64,000 nucleotides of DNA from Mastigias papua. Its lineage: Eukaryota; Cnidaria; Scyphozoa; Rhizostomeae; Mastigiidae. The stretch lies in the NCBI GenBank assembly GCA_964019165.1, contig OZ025272.1, forward strand, positions 6,218,993 through 6,282,992, read 5' to 3'. The translations under genes were made by a program, and so were the position numbers. This document shows positions 36,320 to 48,032 of the stretch, piece by piece; positions within the stretch are counted from its first letter, which is position 1, and the number at the start of each line of letters is the position of its first letter. The notes under the pieces are model-generated. The model did not search any database. It was not told the DNA's origin and saw nothing but the letters and a program-made list of their open reading frames with translations.

Positions 36320-37220
36320 AATATTAGCATCTTCGAAAAAATAATGAGATCAGAAATCTGCACATGATAGCATATACGAAATTTGTAAAGCAAGAAGAAG
36401 TACTTAAGAAAGCTATGAAAGAGTTATGGCCAGGGCAGAAAGTCAAGGTAATATGAGAAAAGAATTTTACAGTAAAGAATGAAGAAGGTATATGTACAGA
36501 GGTCATGAAACTTTAAGAGCAATTTTCACTAATAAAACATCCAGTGAGCCAATGTGCAAGTGTTTAATACGGAAATGACACAAAGTTATCAGTCGCATGC
36601 CAAAGGACATTTACTCATCTTGTTGATGAGCTTTAACACTATCACTTCCCAACCAGTCTAACCTCAACAGGTGGAATTCATCAACTGATGGTTTATGCAG
36701 CCTCTGTGGAAAGAAACAGACACAGCTGCTTATCCTCTCTAACTGTAAAAAAGCTCTAGTAAAATAATGGTACGCTTGGAGACACAATTAAGTGTTGTGG
36801 ACAGATACGAAGTGCCTTGAAGCGTTGAGAGAATTTCGACATTTTTGTAGATCTAGGAGGATATACGAGCTCCTCATTTTGCTTCAGACGTCTCAGACCC
36901 GATAAAGTATTGAAAAAGACAAGGAGATCGTAGTAATAGAACTGAAAGTATGCTATGAAGCTAATACCCAAAAGATTTTTGAATGTAAGGGGAAAAAAGT
37001 CAGACTGTAGAGATGACACAATGATTGAATGTAAACATCTACTGTTAGTGCTTCTCGAAGTGACAAGTCATGGTTTCATTAGCAATAACACAAAGAATTT
37101 AAAAGCATTTGCTAGAGAACTTAAGCTAGACTGCAACGGACTGATTGAAAAATGCATTTAAACTGCTTTAAGAGCTTCATATTTTATTTTTAAAAGAAGG
37201 AACAAGCCAGGGACATACCC
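36320..37220 (+). pseudogene. LINE 3' fragment
   Basis: The 68-codon frame at 36955-37161 (MKLIPKRFLNVRGKK, EVTSHGFISNNTKNLKAF) is followed by ALRASYFIFKRRNKP in a shifted frame. Upstream frames (LKKAMKELWPGQKV) are weaker. The closing 'IF..RNKP' block recurs in the next two LINE fragments, at 38220 and 39570. Confidence 0.55.
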
Positions 37221-37369
37221 TACCCTATTTAATTTCTATTAATTGAACTATGATATTTTTGATTTTTTAAGCCTCTATTTCGTCTAAGGCAACTGATAGC
37301 CTGATCTGCCTATTAATTTTAGTAAACAGGGTAGTCAATGACATAATTTTACTGTTGTATTGTGTAAAT

Positions 37370-38280
37370 ATGGATGAATGACACTTTTACATTATCTGTT
37401 AAATTTCTTCAAAGCCAAAATGTCCTCCGAACTTTCCTAAAGTCTTCACAGATTGATGCCATTGCCACATTGTGGAAAAATACAAGTTACAGCATTAACT
37501 TACAATATGACTCATATAAGAATAATAAGTACCCCCTACAGGTTGTGTGCCTAGAACACAAAGAAAAACTGAAATCCCAGCTTCCATCACAAGGTTTTAT
37601 CATATCTTTCCTTTAAGATCACTCTCTGGGTACTCTTAACTCTTTGTGGTCCTCTACTCAGAGTAAGCTGCCTAAGCATATTTTCAATTTCACTCTACAG
37701 TACCTCAATACCACGCTAGCTAATCACACGAATCTCCACAAATGGAAGCTCTCGCCGTCACTCTATTGTCCTGTTTGCTTGCACCCTGGGTCTGCTCGTC
37801 ATGTTGTAGCAAGTTTTAAGTCATACCTTGTAGATGGCCGCTACACTTGGAGACATAACTCAGCTCTATATTTCGTAGCATCAACATTAAAATGTATTAA
37901 AAACTCCACTCCGTATGGACTTCCCAGGTTTTCTCTCACCTTGCAATTTTGACATGGGACCTGTTGCGCCCCGAATTCCTTCCCTGCATTGGAACGGCTA
38001 CTATCTATGTCGTCAAGCTTACCGTTGGATTTAAAACTAACATAAACTGGAACGCAAATGGGAAGCGCAATAAATATCCGCATCTCACTCATGACCTTTC
38101 TTCAAAATACAGTAATACCAATCAACCAATCAATCATCTCTTAGGAATATTTGGGAATCTTGTACATCTTTCATTGAAATATGCAATGATCTTGGTATTG
38201 ATAAACAGCACTTAATTTTCTGCACGAGAAATAAAGCCTGGACTAATCCCGATCTTCTAACGTACTAAGGGCTATGGTTA
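37370..38280 (+). pseudogene. LINE 3' fragment with Cys/His motif
   Basis: The 102-codon frame at 37644-37952 contains KLPKHIFNFTLQYLNTTL, a CPVCLHPGSARHV cysteine/histidine block and DGRYTWRHNSALYF. Downstream frames include a nuclease-like region and LIFCTREIKPG. Preceding frame 37374-37616 probably belongs to the same element. Stops separate all parts. The next fragment (38850) is a related copy. Confidence 0.65.
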
Positions 38281-38849
38281 CATGTAACCTCTCTGTATAG
38301 ACTTGTATTGCTGTTTGCTTTTACGTTTTCATGTGCATTTTTGTTTTGCTATGGTTTTGTTGACCGTATGTGTAACCTTGTCTGCCAGATAATAATTACC
38401 TATTATTAGAGAGATTTGTGTTGTGTTGTTGCTATTGCATTGTTTTGTTCGTTCTTTTAACGCTTAGATGACGTAGTAATATGTAATGTAATTGACTATA
38501 TTCGTTGTTGCATAGGAACGGAGAGGGAGGGTTTTGGAGTATGCATAGAGCTGAGAGTTTTGGGAAAAGGAATTACACCTAGAGGTTTGGAATTTTCGTC
38601 AACTGAACACAATTATTGAATTAGAAGTTGGGCTTCACTTTGGATACATTTATGTTGTTGTGTTACTGCTAATCTATTGCTGTATATACTTATACAGTAT
38701 AATATCCAATTGTTTTGTTCTGTTGTATTGGCCTATTTGTTACTGTGTAAGCTTCGCTCGGGATTTGGATCGCACCTACCTTTTATCAATGGATAAATAA
38801 CACATAAATATAAAAAATTTGTATTTTTACTAGTAATTTGAATATACAC
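38281..38849. other. LINE 3' untranslated-like sequence
   Basis: No gene. A stretch near 38390-38420 (attacctattattagagaga) closely resembles 5810-5832 in the outer part of the giant inverted repeat, so both probably derive from the same LINE 3' region. Confidence 0.45.
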
Positions 38850-39620
38850 ATGAGAAGTTTAAAAAAGCATAATTGTTATTCGCAAATGCCATGAATATCG
38901 CATTAATCATGAAGCAACACCACAAGATGTCACTATGTATTCCATTATAAACCTCTCAGGTGTTAAGGTCCTTGGTCCTTGGTCAAGTGTACAACAAAAT
39001 ATGCGTAGGAACATCTTCAATGTCATGATTAAGTACCTAAACAACAGTCTGCTAACTAGGAAGAACCTTCACAAATGGCCTCTTTCTGATTCTTCTTTGT
39101 GATCTTTCTGCTTTCATTCAGAAACAGTTCAGCATGTTGTCTGGAGTTGCGATTCGGACATTGTAGATGGTAGATAAACCTGGCATCAAAATTCTGTGCT
39201 TCTCTTTCTTTCAAGATCATGCTCTTCTTTGCAGAATTCCATGTTATATGCTCATCTCCTTTTCCTTTCATCGCCTTCTTTGATCATTAATGACTCCCTT
39301 AGGCCAGATCTTGCTTTAATTTCCCCTGATAATACTCTCCATCTTTTAGAGTTTACTGTGGAATTTAAAAACAAGAGCTGAAAGCAATAGCAATCGTAAA
39401 GCTGCTAAGTATGAGCCTCTTGTGCGCGATCATAGTTCTAACTATCGCAGTATCCATTGCATGCAGTTGTCAATAAGTCAATTTAGGTTTTGACAAAAAC
39501 AGCCGAAGTCAAGTTGTCAAGAAAGTATCAACGGTTCTGTTCTATGCACTTATTATATTTTATGCTGCAGAAATAAACCATGGACAACTCGAGAACATTT
39601 AGACTTTTAGAACTATACAT
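38850..39620 (+). pseudogene. Second copy of the Cys/His LINE 3' fragment
   Basis: Frameshifted frames repeat the order seen at 37.6 kb: a KNLHKWPLSDSS block, HVVWSCDSDIVDGR, TWHQNSVLLFLS, then RPDLALISPDNTLHLLEFTV (a PD...E-x-T-V nuclease-like core) in the frame 39196-39381, ending with CRNKPWTT near 39580. It is decayed throughout. Confidence 0.65.
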
Positions 39621-40499
39621 TGATTTACTTCTTTGTATCCACGTATCTTTACTTTTACTTTTCTTGCTTCTTTTTAATGTATGTTTATTTTAGCTAACTT
39701 CATGATATAAACAAGTCAATAATACACTGCCTGACACGAAAGAGGTGTATCACTGTATCGTTGTTGATTTTAACATTTTATAAAAGTTAGATCAAGTTTA
39801 AAAACAGAGTTGCTCGTACTTAGGCACTGGTATCTGTGCTTTAGTAACTGTGTTGGCACCCTACATGTTCTTATAGCTTTAGTTTGTCTTGTTGAGCCCC
39901 CCCCCCCCCACCAGAAATCATGCCCTGTCGCCCCTGAAAACCTGGAGATTTTAGATTTTACCATAGAAAACCAGGGAGATTTGGCAAAGCTCCAGGTTAT
40001 AACTGAAATTCGTTACAAATATAAATATACGCGGTTTTTACAAGAAAAGGTCTATAAGACAATGAGGCTCAATAGCCATAATCTTGAAAACGTTTTAAGA
40101 AAATCACAAGTCTCAAATTCCAAAAATCACCTTTCTTACCCACCAGAAATAGAGAACCTTTATTAGCTAGTTTACTCCACTACAAGTTAACAAACTTTTA
40201 TGACAATCTCAGCCTCAAATTTGGAATGGTTTAGAAATTTGAGGCTCAGACCAAAGAGTTGTTTTCTTATATAAAAACGTGCATTTGTAAACAAATGTGC
40301 GCGGCAAATAAATTACAACAAAAATAATCGTGAACAGTAGAATGAAAAGTATCATCTGTTGACATAAGCTTAGCGAGCAGACTGAATATATAAGTTGTGG
40401 TAATAAAATTGAGAAAGGTGCTGATTTTACAATAACAATAGTAATAATTATTAAGCTATATTAGCTCAGAAGTCGAATACTATGATAGAAGTTGGTTAT
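39621..40499. other. No recognisable gene; 13-bp C run
   Basis: A poly-C run lies at 39897-39909. A 118-codon frame at 39810-40166 crosses it, has no domain and is probably chance. The rest is AT-rich. Confidence 0.45.
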
Positions 40500-43400
40500 G
40501 TTTATTGGTGGCCTATCAGCAGAATCCAGAAACGCTACAAATTGGTGACTGGGGACAGATATGGTTGTCGATATACTGCTTGACAACTTTACTATTGGTG
40601 ACTTCTCTTATTGGTTCCGGAATTTTAAATGCTTTGCATATGCCAGCGAATGGTCAGAGGCCATTTAACTTATCAAGCTTCCTGCATTTCTTCAAGGTCC
40701 TGCGGCATCATATGATGATTCTTTGGATAAAACTACGAGAGAATCTATAGGTGCTTTTACCAACAGCCCTAAACGCTGCTGTTCACCTACAGCCGGTCGG
40801 GAGAACTTTCATCGCAAGTTTTGGGAATGTTGCTTAAGCCATGCTGAGGATCCGAATCTCTTTCCGTGGCGGTTAAAGGAGCTGTCGTGCAACGTTGAAC
40901 CTGATCTTTCTGCTAGTGCTTTTAATGCCTTACTGCACAGTCAATTTATCGGAGACTGCCAAAGGACCTTCCCCGCAAGCCAATCCAACACCTTCATTGG
41001 GAAATATGTCTCATTTTTAACAACACTTGCGTGCCCTAAACGGCCTTTCCTCTAGCCATGTCTCGTCACGTTGCTTGTCGACACGCTCGAAGGGTAGCTC
41101 ATATTTGCTTCATACAACATTGTTTAACGTGAGAGGCGATGCTATAGCTCGTCTATAGCGTAAATATTATTCACATTTCGTATTTCATATTTGATTTGTT
41201 TAGGGAGGGTTGCCCTTCAACGGAAGTTGTTTTTCAAGGCACCCTCCAAAAAAAATTCAGGAAATACTCAACCCTGCATCAAGTGTTCCAAGACGTTTTG
41301 CAGGCATTGTAGAATGCAACAGCAGAAGCTTGATATCCTTCATGATGCTTTGCAGACCCTCTCTGAGGGCCAAGCTAATTCAGTAGCTGCCATTTCCGCC
41401 AACATGGTCAGAAGCAGTACTGTCCATGAATCTCAGAGTCGTTCTACAGCTCTTTGTTTTCTATGCCATGCATAAAGCCACATTGTCCACAACTGCCCGA
41501 AAAGACATAATATCAACCATTGTAATAGCAGTCTTAGATGGGTCACAAGCAGGAAGCTGTGCCAATAATAACAATCAACATATCAGTAGTAAGCTTTCTG
41601 TAAACTTCAAAGGGGTGTTTCAATTTTGGTTTAGAGCGATGAACATCCCTCAGTCCTCTATGTTGTGAATGCTTCTGATATCGAGCCCAAATCTTTAGGC
41701 CAATCCTTTGTTTCATGGAAAGTTCTTGGTGGTCTTCAGCTTTCAGCCTTAAGTGATACTGTGTTAATGAAATCCATTTTATCCTAAGAAGCATTAAGGC
41801 AACTTATGACGTCTCGACCATCCAATTCTCTCACTAAGGTTAGACGTACTCTCAATACCTGTGTCTCGATCGCAAGATAAGCTTTGAATTGCTAAGGTTT
41901 AGCTTTCGTCCCAGTGTCTTTTGCTGGTAGTATCGTTATATAAGATTGTGATTTTTCTGATTTGTGATAATGTGTTATAACCTTTGCAGTGTACGTTAGG
42001 GTGAGGCTTTATTCTTGCGAATTATTCTCAACTAAGAATATCGGAGGGATCATATTTTCTTGTTGGATCCCATGGTAGTACTCCATTCACTTCAGTGTCC
42101 CCCTATTTAGGCCCATTTTCCAAAAAGTTTCCACAGCTGCATCGAGTGTTTCTATTGCAGATTCTTCCTTTATGCTCCCGCAATCAGTCACTCAAGGGCT
42201 AGTTGCTGTTGTTCTTGCGAACAATGTCACTCTCTCATGTCGAACAGAATGTTTTTATCCATAGTTTTGTTCCTAAAAGCTATGCTAATTAGTTTGGGAT
42301 AGTATGTAATGTTGAAGCTTCAGTAGACGCCTAGTTGTGTATTGCACAAGTTGTGTATACCATCAGTCAAGCCCTTCAGCGTAGTTTTCCAGTTAGAATA
42401 ATGAATGCTTCCAGTTCATCAATCGAGCTTCGTGCAGGGAAGAAAATGGAGTCATTTTACCAGTGTTTGAAGAACCTTGGGCAAAGAATTTCGCAACTTA
42501 TATTTGTGGTGGCTTTAGAGGACCGTCAGAAATGAGCAAAACTACATCTTCCTAGTTAACATCTGCTATTAGTCCCAAGTTAAGTCAACATGATAGAGAG
42601 ACACTCTTGATAACTTTACTTTCATTTCCTGACGTTTTTTTAATTATAGCCCTGGCCATACTACTGTAGTCGAACATAGGACTGAAACTGGAGATTCTGT
42701 TCCCATTTCCTATCCGGCAATATCCAGCTAGGTTACCAATGTATAAGGTTGAACTTAACCAAAACCAGGCTGGTCACTCTAGGGAAGGCAAGTAACGATG
42801 TAAAAAGCCAACTGTAAGAAAACGCTTCCCTTTGCATCGCTGACGAGTCCCCGATGACTGAGAAGCTACAGGGCCGCGATTGGGACGCGATGTTATTGTG
42901 CTATTTTGTTCTCTTCTTAAATTGCATGCATATTTTGTAAGTCCCATCTGAAGAGGGAACTACGTGGCTTCGTGTCCTTTCCCGCCGTAGATAGTTAGAC
43001 TTTTTGCTTGATAGATAAAACAAAAAGACAAGGCTACCGTATCACCATCGTGCTGAGGTAGATAGACAGGTGAATGAAATGCTGTCTCAAGGGGTTTTCG
43101 AGCCTAGCACCAGTCCTTCGTCTATTGCCATTGTACTTTGAAAGAAAAAAGATGGTTCATACCGGTTTTGGGTAAACTATCGAAAGTTGAATCTGGCAAC
43201 AAAGCCTGATGCTAACCCACTTGGAATGTTGATGACCTTCTTGATGCCATAAATGGTGATTAAATCTTTAGTTCCCTTGATTTGCGCAATGGCTACTACC
43301 AAGTCATTATGTACAAAGAGGACCAAGAAAAATCTACTTTCATTACATCTGGAGGTCTTTTTGAGTTCACTAGAATGTCCTTTGGTCTCTCTAACGCTCT

Positions 43401-44150
43401 TGCTTCCTCTTCACTAGCTGTTGGATTTGTCTTGTCTGGTCTTAATTATGGGTCACCACTTTTTCAAAGGATATTGACCGCATTGCGAACGTTTTCAAAC
43501 TTTTCTTACACCATTTATAGAGCATAACATTCGAGTGAAAGCCTCCAAGTTCTCTTTTGGTGCCTATCTGACCATATATTTATGACATACTGTTCTGTAA
43601 AAGCAACAGGATTTGGTTGAAATGACTGTTTCCAGCAATGGCATCCACAATGATCCTTCAACAATTAAAGCTTTAGCAAAGTCTTCAACCCTTAAAAATT
43701 GTAGCTACGCTGCTTGCTCAACTAACAAAAATGTTTTCAAAAATTATGTGGACGCATAAACATCAGCATGCATTTGTGTCCCTTCAACATTATTATGTTC
43801 AGCTCCAGTTTTAGCTTAGTCACGATTTCAGAAGCCTTTCATTGTTCAGAATGATGGTTTGGACATAGGGGTTTGGGGATGTATTAGCTCAAATGGATGA
43901 AAATGAGAAAGATCGAGTTATAGCTTATGTTATTCGTACCCGGTTTAGTCAGGAACGTAACTATGGAAAACGAGGCTTTAGCTATTGCTTTCTGTGAGCA
44001 AAATTTTCGTTGTCAACTAAGATCAACCATTCACATCAATGTTATTCAACCATTATTTAAAGGTAACTTGTGAGACTTCCCCAAAATTTGGTTACTCTAC
44101 TGTCTGTGTATAAAGAATTTGATATGACATCAATGACGAAGGAACTTTAA
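40500..44150 (+). pseudogene. Heavily decayed Ty3/gypsy element
   Basis: The gag-side frames (40723-41055, 41191-41475) are only plausible. A cysteine-rich CIKCSKTFCRHC segment lies near 41275. The region before pol reads CIAQVVYTISQ and FPVRIMNASSSSIELRAG (42335-42535). The pol part is clear: FEPSTSPSSIAIVL and KKDGSYRFWVNYRKLN near 43100-43190, then NGYYQVIMYKEDQEKSTF and FEFTRMSFGLSNA in the frame 43282-43527. RNase H-like DVLAQMDENEKDRVIAY appears near 43880. Stops and frameshifts are everywhere and LTRs are not recognised. It lies on the opposite strand from the gypsy at 27-31 kb and is not the same copy. Confidence 0.72.
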
Positions 44151-45345
44151 AGCAATTGATGAAACTCTAGAAGTAGGCCTGATATTTCATTGGAATTTTC
44201 AGTTAACATGGAAACTGAATTCTTTCCAGGGACAATGCATAATTCTAGATGTGTTATGCTAAGATGCTACCGTTGCTTCGCTAATAGATCAAATTTTGAG
44301 GGAGTTAACAAGGTAGCAGTTGTGTAGATAGAGTGAGTCGGGGGCGCAATTCCAAGAACAATTTGCTTAATCATATTATTCACTGCAATAGCATTATATC
44401 CCATTATACATTATAATTGCTATGAGACAAGGTTGGAGCAATACCATAGGAAGCAAAGACAATGAATACTCCACAGTCTTAGCCAGTACGGGATCCAGAG
44501 GGGAGCTGAGAGGTCCCTGGCTCCGAAACGATATTGAGCTAATATGGCTTGACAGACCCAGTTGAGCCAATCAGATTTTTTCTGATCCCCTCCAATGGGC
44601 CATGCTTTATCTGCTTCTGGCTTTACCATAAATACACACGACATTAACATATAAATCACTAGGGAGAAATTACTAACCTAATTGCAAGTAAAAATTAATG
44701 ATGATAACAGCAACTACTTGAATGGACAAAATAAAGAAATGAACAAGTTAATGTATAGGATTTGCAGCTAGGGTTATGTAAGGCCTTTCTGTAGCATGGA
44801 TGAATTCGAGGGTTGCCTCAAGAAGCTTCTTATTGACGTCAGTGGTTAACCTTTGGTCGCCTTACAGAATGAATTTACGTATTAATTCATCTGACAGAGA
44901 GAAAAACCCATAGGGTGGCAATATTGCAGTTGCACTTTTGAGAAGACCTGGGCTAGTCATAAGTCAGCACAGATCTGGGCTAGTCATAAGAATGACAAAG
45001 CAATAGGATGTTGTCAACTATTGAATGACATGACGAAATTGAAGATAAAAATAGAACTAATACTCTAACATTACTTCCTCCTTCAAAATCAAGCCTCCAG
45101 GCTTCACAAATCAAATGACACTGACGCAAAATCTATCAGAGGTAAAGACAGAAGATATAACAGCGAAAGATAAATTACATTACTACACAAAAGTCAATAT
45201 TTCCCAAAAGTATTGTTCGTGGAGTGGTACACTTTAATTCTATAGCGCTCACTAAAGGCATGAGGATGTTTTCCACTCCAAAGTACATCTGAGCAAGTCA
45301 ATGTCGGCAACTCTGTCTTCATGTAACAAGTTGCGTCCCCATCCC
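44151..45345. other. No recognisable gene
   Basis: One 79-codon minus frame at 44659-44420 has no domain. A 'gacctgggctagtcataag'-type motif occurs twice at 44946-44990. There is no RNA gene or transposon end. Confidence 0.45.
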
Positions 45346-45348
45346 TTA

Positions 45349-46201
45349 AGGCTGGTTTTCATATGTTGCAATTCACCGGCGACAGTCGCAGACAACTTTA
45401 TTCCAAATGAACGCCGATTGTCTGCGACCATCGCAGATTGTCTGCGATCATCGCAGACTGTCTACGATTATTGCATGCTGTAGTTGTTTTTCACTCTCAG
45501 TTTTGGCGCGTAAACTAATATTTTAATTGCAAGATGGTGAACCAAGGCAGCATTAAGCAGCTGCTCTTGCAAAGTAAATTGCTGCTAGTAATAGCACTAT
45601 TACTAGAGAAAAGAAGGCTATTAAGAAAAAAACTCTACCGAAAGAAACGATTTTGGATAAGGAAGATATGGCAGCAGCAACAAAGGCTTGGGGGCAGTTT
45701 TCACACATTGGTAAAGGAGCTCAGATTACATGACATTGTTTTTATTCTTGAAGTCTTTGCTGGCACGATTATATACTGCAGGATATTCCCTAATAATCTC
45801 CATGAACGAAACGTGGTTGTCTCGTGCATCTTTGTTGGCCATTTTGGTTTCCAAATGAAACAATGGAAATGGATGCAAACTTAGTATTTCCTGCGCAGAT
45901 TGTCTGCGACAGTCGGCGACTGAGTGTTTTCATTAAATTTTTCCATCGCAGACCATCGCAGACAATCTGCGATGATCGGAAAATTCAAACTTTTTTGAAA
46001 TCTTAGAATGATCTGCGATGGTCTGCAATGGTCTGCGATGGTCTGCGATGGTCTGCGATGGTCTGCGATGGTCTGCGATGGTCTGCGATGGTCTGCGACT
46101 GTCGTAAAAGCTGGTCTTCATATGTTGTACTTTATCCGCGACAGTCGCAGATCCAGGTCTGCGACCATCGCAGATGAATTACAACATATTAAAACCAGCC
46201 T
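45349..46201. mobile_element. Harbinger-type MITE built from GTCTGCGATG motifs
   Basis: The left end is AGGCTGGTTTTCATATGTTG and the right end is the complement of AGGCTGGTTTTAATATGTTG, flanked by TTA at 45346-45348 and 46202-46204. A 3-bp TTA duplication is the PIF/Harbinger hallmark. The body (853 bp) carries clusters of 'tgcgatggtc' and its complement in both orientations, plus a nine-unit array. A 116-codon frame at 45534-45884 has no recognisable domain and is not a transposase. Confidence 0.85.
46011..46100. repeat. Nine-unit 10-bp tandem array
   Basis: The unit gtctgcgatg is repeated nine times with single-base variants in the first two and last units, inside the Harbinger-type MITE. 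Complementary copies lie near 45420-45465 and 45945-45970, so the element can fold extensively. Confidence 0.95.
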
Positions 46202-46204
46202 TTA

Positions 46205-46864
46205 GGCTCTCTGGCGTATTTGCCGCTGCTTAGGTTCGAATAGATCGTCTCGTCTGATCTAGGTCCAAGGTGATGCTTTGGGATCCTCCAACAATTCATT
46301 GATATCTCTTCCAAGGGATTGGACATTAATGGAGGTACTAGTATAGACGATGCAGGATGGGAGGGTCCCATAAAAGGGGTATGGGGACTGGACTATCTCC
46401 CGCCCCAATAGTATTTTGCCACATGGCTGACCATAAGAGAACATTAGCATATGGGTCAGCCATCTTCGCACATATAAATTTCTGTTCTGTTCGTGCCTTT
46501 CCCTCCGCTGCTCGCAATCTGCCAGTCAATGCTACAGAGAAGGTCCTCATAATGTCCAAAATGCCTTTATCTTCCTTACATGAGTTAATTGTCTCAAGTT
46601 GAGGGTGCGAATCCGTTCCGGATCACTGCGCCAATATTAAATAACAGATTTTTACAATACTAAAAGGATAGATAAACAGAAATAAGTCAGACAAATCTTG
46701 ATTCTTTTCCAAACGCATTATGCCTCAAAATTCTATTAAAATGACGACTTCACATAATGACTAACTTCGCAAAACATTACAACAAATGACATAGCAAAGT
46801 AATTATATAATATGACGGAAATAAGGGGGCAATGCAATGATATGAAAAAATATAAACCACCAAT
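46205..46864. other. Unclassified repeat-like sequence
   Basis: Minus-strand frames overlap in 46189-46559 but none has a domain. A tgatccggaacggattcg palindrome-like stretch near 46605 resembles sequences found next to LTRs, but no LTR partner is in view. The MITE to the left may have inserted into this unit. Confidence 0.35.
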
Positions 46865-47632
46865 AACTTTCATTTCACTTCATTTTCATTTCATTTCATT
46901 TTAAATTATTTACCCATGGTTGCCCCATCAATCGAAGAAGATTGCTTTACAGGGTGCCGTGCTTAAAAACTAAGAAAAACAACTATCTATCCTTTAAAAA
47001 ACTTACCCTAATTCCAATAATACATAAATATATAAAAGGAAAGAAATATCAAAATAAATCATTTATTTACAGCGTCTTTAAACGCTTTGAAAGAGGATGT
47101 CTGCTTGACTGCCAAATCTAAGTGGTTCCAGACTCGAGCACCACGATATGAGAAAGTTCGTTGACCACTGCTCGTTTTCACTAGAGGGATTTGGAGATCA
47201 GTTGCCGTGTTTCTCAAATTTTTCCTACTACATGCAGACTTTTTTGCAAAAATTTGTGACAGATAGTCTGGAGCAAGCTCATTTATTGATTTATAGACCA
47301 TGCAGGCTGTCTCTACTTTTATCATATCCGCTACCGTAGGCCAATTTAGAGTTTGTATTAAGGCACTAGCGGAAGAATCATAGCTGCTGTTGGTCACAAT
47401 TCTAGCTGCACGGTTTTGAAGTTTTTGCAGCACCTGCAACCTATTCCCCCAAGGCTGAACAGCAGTAGCGGAGGTGCGGTTCAACGATACCACGATACAT
47501 TTTACAGAGAGTTTCCTGCGGCAGTAACTTCCTGGCATATTTAAGGAATCCAACTGCACGAGAAGTCACATCATGCACGACCAAAGAAATGTGATGACAG
47601 GAACTGTGGTTACTGATGATGATGCAAGACAA
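46865..47632 (-). pseudogene. CR1/L2-like LINE, 3'-terminal copy
   Basis: Frames 47632-47441 and 47559-47059 hold the ORF2 C-terminus: ARKLLPQETLCKMYRGIVEPHLRYC, LQVLQKLQNRAARIVT and TFSYRGARVWNHL. A frameshift separates the two near 47460. The 3' untranslated region runs to about 46868 and ends in an (ATGAA)n-like tail on the coding strand. It is the same family as the copy at 48033-49661, as the protein blocks and tail match. Confidence 0.85.
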
Positions 47633-47844
47633 TAATTAATTCATGATTTCATTATAAGACTGGCGCTCAAGGTCATACCTACAGTTGGGTGAGGGGTAAT
47701 ACAATCGTAGCATCGTCGGTAAAATTAGTATATTTACTGAAATGATAATACGGACAGCATAAGCATAAGATACTCAGACAGGAAAGAATCCATTGATACA
47801 TGAAAGTAACAGTAAAAAATCGTGTTCCGTTAGATTGCAATAAT

Positions 47845-48032
47845 ACTTCATTTCATTTCATTTTTACATCTTTTAGGAGGGTTACCCTTCAGCATAGCTG
47901 GTTTTCAAGGGGCCCCCCTTTAAAAAGAAAAAAAATATGTATACAGCTAAAATACAATAATAAAATATGGCAAAAAATACAGAAAAAGTTTTACAAAACT
48001 TATACTTAAACTTAAAAGAAAAATAAATGGCG
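47845..48032 (-). other. 3' untranslated region and (ATGAA)n tail of the LINE at 48033-49661
   Basis: After the stop, the coding strand runs through a poly-A-like stretch and 'ccttgaaaaccagc' to a short ATGAA repeat at about 47848-47862. A similar 'ggagggtt(a/g)cccttcaac' segment is found near 41200. Confidence 0.7.

Noticed and set aside
40723..41055. Complete gag protein of the 40-44 kb gypsy relic
   Set aside because: No capsid or zinc-knuckle motif is convincing in this frame. It is covered only as part of the relic.
42838..42880. Hammerhead-ribozyme-like core (CTGACGAG followed by a short GTC...GAC stem) in the gypsy relic
   Set aside because: The conserved GAAA box after stem II is not intact and I could not pair stems I and III around it.
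45534..45884. A 116-codon frame as a Harbinger transposase
   Set aside because: It has no DDE motif or helix-turn-helix pattern, and the element is too short for the autonomous form.
46011..46100. Regular 10-bp repeats suggestive of a CRISPR-like array
   Set aside because: Units are directly contiguous with no spacers and lie inside a TTA-flanked MITE in animal DNA.
46600..46640. Primer-binding-site-like sequence next to a possible LTR
   Set aside because: No second LTR copy is in the window, and no gag or pol frame is adjacent in the right orientation.
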